Origin: Bacteroidales bacterium UBA5833
GTDB taxonomy: Bacteria > Bacteroidota > Bacteroidia > Bacteroidales > Lentimicrobiaceae
Direction: 5' to 3'
Length of the DNA: 26,886 bases
NCBI GenBank assembly: GCA_002433025.1
Contig: DJGZ01000015.1
Span: 1-26,886 of the forward strand
Shown in pieces: positions 24,066 through 26,886 of the stretch. The first letter of the stretch is position 1; each line of letters starts with the position of its first letter. The notes under the pieces were generated by a model. It saw nothing but the letters and a program-made list of their open reading frames with translations, had not been told where the DNA came from and did not search any database. Both the position numbers and the translations under genes were made by a program.

Positions 24066-25403
24066 ATGGAATACACAGAAAGACTATCGAATATAACCGT
24101 GCTTGGCGCTGCCGGCAAAATGGGCAGTGGTATTCTGCTGCTGTCGGCCCTTGAAGTGGCCGATGAGATGCTGAAACCCGGAAACAGGGGTAAGCACTTC
24201 GTGGTAAATGCCGTGGACGTAACTTCCTCCGCGTTACCGGGACTGATGAAGTACATCAGGGCGCAGGTGCTGAAAGCCGCCGAGAAAAAAACGGTGCAGT
24301 TGCGGAAGATTTATGCCGGAAGAAAGGAACTGATAGAAAACAGTGAAATCATCGAAGCCTATATTGATGATGTGATGGGGATTATCAGGCCCGGAACCCG
24401 CATTGAAGCCGCTTACGACAGTACCCTGATCTTTGAAGCCGTCAGCGAAAACGCGGGACTTAAAACCAGGCTCTTCAGGCAAATCAACGAAAATAACCCG
24501 AATCAGCCATGGTTTTTTACCAATACCTCCTCCGTGCCCATCGGAGGCCTTAATATGGAAGCTGAACTCGGGGGAAGAATTCTTGGATTTCACTTCTACA
24601 ATCCCCCTGCCGTGCAGAAACTGGTTGAGCTGATCACCATAGACTCCAACAGCGGTGAAATGAAACAATTTGCCCTGCAACTCGCGAAAAACATGCGAAA
24701 AATTGTCGTTCCCTCCAACGATATTGCCGGTTTTATCGGCAACGGCCATTTTATGCGTGATGCACTTTATGGTATTGAACAGGCAACGGAACTGGCCAAG
24801 GGAATGCCCCTGCACGAAGCCATATATGCAATCAACAGGGTCAGCCAGGATTTCCTGATGCGCCCGATGGGAATCTTTCAACTGATCGATTACGTGGGCG
24901 TGGATGTAGTCCGGTTCATCATGAATGTAATGAATCCATACATGAGAGAAGAAGACCTTCACAGTCCGCTGCTCGACCGGCTGTTTGACCTCGGTGTTAA
25001 AGGAGGCCAGTATGCAGATGGCAGTCAGAAAGATGGCTTCCTGAAATATGATAAAGGCAGGCCTGTTGCGGTCTTCAGTCCCGACAAGGGAGATTACATC
25101 CCTGTTTCCGGCTTTGACAGTAAGGTTGATGGCATGCTTGGCGCTTTACCCGGATCTGCCCTGACTTGGAAAAACCTTGTGAAGGCTCCGGATAAAGAAG
25201 CCATTGCAGCCAGGGCTTTCAACGATTATAAAACCATGGGTACCATAGGCGCTTCGATGGCTCTTCAATATGCCCGCAAATCCCGTGAGATTGGGATGAA
25301 GTTGGTGAGCAATGGGGTAGCAGCAACGGCCGGAGATGTAAATACGGTATTACTGACCGGATTTTTCCATGCCTATGGCCCCATCAATGATTTTGTTGTA
25401 TAG
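24066..25403 (+). CDS. 3-hydroxyacyl-CoA dehydrogenase, long single-function form
   Basis: A 445-aa NAD-dependent dehydrogenase that oxidises 3-hydroxyacyl-CoA to 3-ketoacyl-CoA. The Rossmann motif is VLGAAGKMGSG (about 12-22), with the acidic residue of the second strand at D51. The catalytic pair is H176 in GFHFYNPPAV and E188 in LVELI, preceded by the substrate-binding phrase FTNTSSVPIGGL. The hinge phrase DIAGFIGNGHFMRDAL replaces the usual 'GFVxNR'. Two C-terminal 3HCDH-type helical domains follow (about 260-440). Small bacterial enzymes of this class have about 280-310 residues; this one has an extra segment at about 55-115 and a second C-terminal half, as in the dehydrogenase part of FadB, but without a fused hydratase. 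The separate hydratase is encoded just upstream and the thiolase 16 bases downstream. Confidence 0.88.
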   Translation: MEYTERLSNITVLGAAGKMGSGILLLSALEVADEMLKPGNRGKHFVVNAVDVTSSALPGLMKYIRAQVLKAAEKKTVQLRKIYAGRKELIENSEIIEAYIDDVMGIIRPGTRIEAAYDSTLIFEAVSENAGLKTRLFRQINENNPNQPWFFTNTSSVPIGGLNMEAELGGRILGFHFYNPPAVQKLVELITIDSNSGEMKQFALQLAKNMRKIVVPSNDIAGFIGNGHFMRDALYGIEQATELAKGMPLHEAIYAINRVSQDFLMRPMGIFQLIDYVGVDVVRFIMNVMNPYMREEDLHSPLLDRLFDLGVKGGQYADGSQKDGFLKYDKGRPVAVFSPDKGDYIPVSGFDSKVDGMLGALPGSALTWKNLVKAPDKEAIAARAFNDYKTMGTIGASMALQYARKSREIGMKLVSNGVAATAGDVNTVLLTGFFHAYGPINDFVV

Positions 25404-25419
25404 ATAAACGATCAAACGG

Positions 25420-26661
25420 ATGAAACCCAGTAAGAAGATATTTATGATTGCCGGTTACAATACCATTTCGATGGGAACCGGAAGAAGAGAATTCAACCCG
25501 AAAAAGGAACGTCCCGGATTAGAACATTATCTGAAGGAAGCAGGACAGGGAGCGCTTCAGCAGATAGGCGGAGCCGGGAATGTTGACGAGGGGGTTGTCG
25601 GTAATTTCATGGCTTCCCGGTTCAACAAACAGGCACATCTTGGCGCCTTTTTAGGAATGATAGATCCGCAATTACGATTGAAACCATCCACACGTGTTGA
25701 GGGCGCCTGTGCTTCAGGTGGTCTGGCCCTGGTGACCGGTATCAAATCGGCCCTTTCGGGTTCAGCCGAAGTTGTACTGGCCCTTGGTGTTGAAGTTCAG
25801 AATACCGTGAAAGCCATTTACGGAGCCGACATTCTTGCGGGAGCCGGGTGGTTTCAGCGGAGGAAGGAAGGCCATGCCTATTTCTTCCCGGGACAGTTCA
25901 GCGACCGGGCCGGTGTCTATTTTGAGCAATATGGCAGGGAGAAATCCCGTAAGGCTTTTGCCCGCTGGTATCGCAATGCCATTGAAAATGCCCGCCTCTG
26001 CCCTACCGCCCAGGAATATGAAAATAAAACCGCAGACCTGGAAGCGCTGGCTCTAACGGAGCCCAATCCCAAAAGTTTTACCGACCATCTGAATGTATTT
26101 GACTGCTCCAAGGTTTCTGATGGCGCTTCTGCCATCGCCATTGTGACGGAAGAAGGATTAAAGCGCTGCGGTGTTGCACTGAAGGATGCCGTTGAAATAG
26201 CCGGCATCGGCCATGCTGCCGACGACCTCACTGCCCTGCCTGCCGATCCTGCCCGGCTCGATACCGTTGCCCATGCCGTAAAAATTGCCCTTGAATCGGC
26301 AGGAATAACGGCAGGCGACCTGGCTACCGTTGAAACCCATGACTGTTTTACCATTGCAGGAATCCTTGGGGTGGAAGCCATTGGCCTGGCCCCTCAGGGC
26401 AAGGGAGCCGACTTTGTACTGGAAGGACATACCGCCCGCGACGGAAAGATTCCTTTCAACACCACCGGCGGACTAATCGGCTGGGGGCATCCCACCGGGG
26501 CTACCGGCGTGCATCAGGCTGTCACCATCTGGGAACAAATGACCGGAAAAGCTGGCGCCGCCCAAATCAACATTCCTGCCGGCAAGCCTTATGGACTGAC
26601 CATCAATATGGGAGGCGATGACCGCACCGTAGTGGCCATTGTTTATAAAAAGACTGTTTAA
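25420..26661 (+). CDS. SCP-x-type thiolase (acetyl-CoA acyltransferase family)
   Basis: A 413-aa thiolase that would cleave 3-ketoacyl-CoA with CoA or condense acyl-CoAs. The nucleophile is C97 in VEGACASGGLAL. The later active-site motifs are THDCFTIA (H307, C309) and GWGHPTGATG (H357). The HDCF motif replaces the NEAF motif of classical thiolases, and the usual C-terminal CxGGG cysteine is absent (the equivalent reads NMGGDD). Both features mark the SCP-x/archaeal-type thiolase subfamily. It overlaps functionally with the two genes upstream, and the three together would carry out the hydration, oxidation and cleavage steps of beta-oxidation. No DUF35/OB-fold partner of the kind found beside archaeal relatives is seen before the window ends. 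Confidence 0.88.
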   Translation: MKPSKKIFMIAGYNTISMGTGRREFNPKKERPGLEHYLKEAGQGALQQIGGAGNVDEGVVGNFMASRFNKQAHLGAFLGMIDPQLRLKPSTRVEGACASGGLALVTGIKSALSGSAEVVLALGVEVQNTVKAIYGADILAGAGWFQRRKEGHAYFFPGQFSDRAGVYFEQYGREKSRKAFARWYRNAIENARLCPTAQEYENKTADLEALALTEPNPKSFTDHLNVFDCSKVSDGASAIAIVTEEGLKRCGVALKDAVEIAGIGHAADDLTALPADPARLDTVAHAVKIALESAGITAGDLATVETHDCFTIAGILGVEAIGLAPQGKGADFVLEGHTARDGKIPFNTTGGLIGWGHPTGATGVHQAVTIWEQMTGKAGAAQINIPAGKPYGLTINMGGDDRTVVAIVYKKTV

Positions 26662-26676
26662 CTGAAACTACTCCCG

Positions 26677-26886
26677 CGTTGGTACGCGTCTTACCTTCTG
26701 ACGAGTACTGCCACAACCCACGTTGGTGCACGTCTTACCTTCTGATGCGTACTGCCACAACCCACGTTGCTGCGTGTCTTACCTTCTGACGCGTACTGCC
26801 ACAACCCACGTTGCTGCGTGTCTTACCTTCTGACGCATACTTCCACAACCCACGTTGCTGCGTGTCTTACCTTCCGACGCGTACTT
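26677..26886. repeat. 44-bp direct tandem repeat array, at least 4.8 copies, running off the window
   Basis: Copies start at 26677, 26721, 26765, 26809 and 26853; the last is cut by the window edge after 34 bases. The units abut with no spacers. Each has a nearly constant core, TCTTACCTTCTGA, and a constant CCACAACCCA end, with variable bases in the flanks. The flanks form imperfect inverted repeats around the core; in copy 1, GTACGCGTC faces GACGAGTAC. The period is not a multiple of three, so it does not encode a simple repeat protein. It begins 15 bases after the thiolase stop. Confidence 0.9.

Noticed and set aside
24234..24962. Long minus-strand open frame (242 aa) opposite the 3-hydroxyacyl-CoA dehydrogenase
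   Set aside because: It is fully antisense to a gene with intact catalytic motifs and has no domain signature.
26677..26886. CRISPR array
   Set aside because: The 44-bp units abut with no unique spacers; the longest invariant stretch is only about 13 bases and no cas gene is present.
26677..26886. Integron attC sites
   Set aside because: The CAAC-CCAC-GTTG joint looks palindromic, but there is no GTTRRRY core, no cassette gene between units and no integrase.
26677..26886. Small repeat-encoded protein on the minus strand
   Set aside because: Reading frames exist because of the repeat, but the 44-base period shifts frame at each copy and there is no ribosome-binding signal.

Overview
The window looks like chromosome from a member of the Bacteroidota. 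The evidence is a SusC/SusD pair, two proteins ending in type IX secretion (Por) sorting domains, TonB-dependent receptors with carboxypeptidase-like N-terminal domains, weak Shine-Dalgarno signals, and several promoter elements that match the phylum's -7 consensus TAnnTTTG. The protein types would suit an anaerobic or facultative Bacteroidales/Marinilabiliales-like organism, but that rank is a guess. No tRNA, rRNA, IS element or phage gene was seen.

Layout. (1) 152-4636: a TonB-dependent outer-membrane barrel protein (minus) diverges from a secreted M14 zinc carboxypeptidase (plus). (2) 4685-11290: a Crp/Fnr-type regulator (minus) diverges from a tight six-gene plus-strand operon. The operon encodes a membrane-anchored octaheme cytochrome c of the tetrathionate reductase (OTR) family, a four-helix cytochrome b, a rhodanese-like lipoprotein, a tandem-rhodanese lipoprotein, a porin and a periplasmic two-domain sulfurtransferase, and it ends at a strong terminator. 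A perfect FNR-type palindrome (TTGAT-N4-ATCAA) lies between regulator and operon. (3) 11672-20163: a polysaccharide-utilisation-like operon of FHS-family sugar permease, GH144-type (glucoamylase-like) glucanase with a T9SS tail, SusC and SusD, ending at a terminator. (4) 20248-21114: an orphan secreted protein on the minus strand. (5) 21378-22970: a T9SS-exported protein with two copies of a binding-type domain and a starch-binding-like module, with its own promoter and terminator. (6) 23208-26661: three fatty-acyl-CoA genes (enoyl-CoA hydratase, long-form 3-hydroxyacyl-CoA dehydrogenase, SCP-x-type thiolase). (7) 26677 to the window edge: a 44-bp tandem repeat array.

How the parts work together. 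The most interesting unit is the octaheme cytochrome operon. The cytochrome b probably passes quinol electrons to the octaheme protein on the outer face of the inner membrane. Three proteins carrying five rhodanese domains (three with the active-site Cys, two with Asp instead) and a porin with glycine-flanked cysteines suggest that the substrate is a sulfur compound such as tetrathionate, thiosulfate or polysulfide. The neighbouring regulator and the palindrome suggest control by a respiratory signal. The exact reaction cannot be read from sequence. The second unit is a compact glycan operon whose enzyme family suggests beta-1,2-glucan. The third is most of a beta-oxidation cycle without an acyl-CoA dehydrogenase in view.
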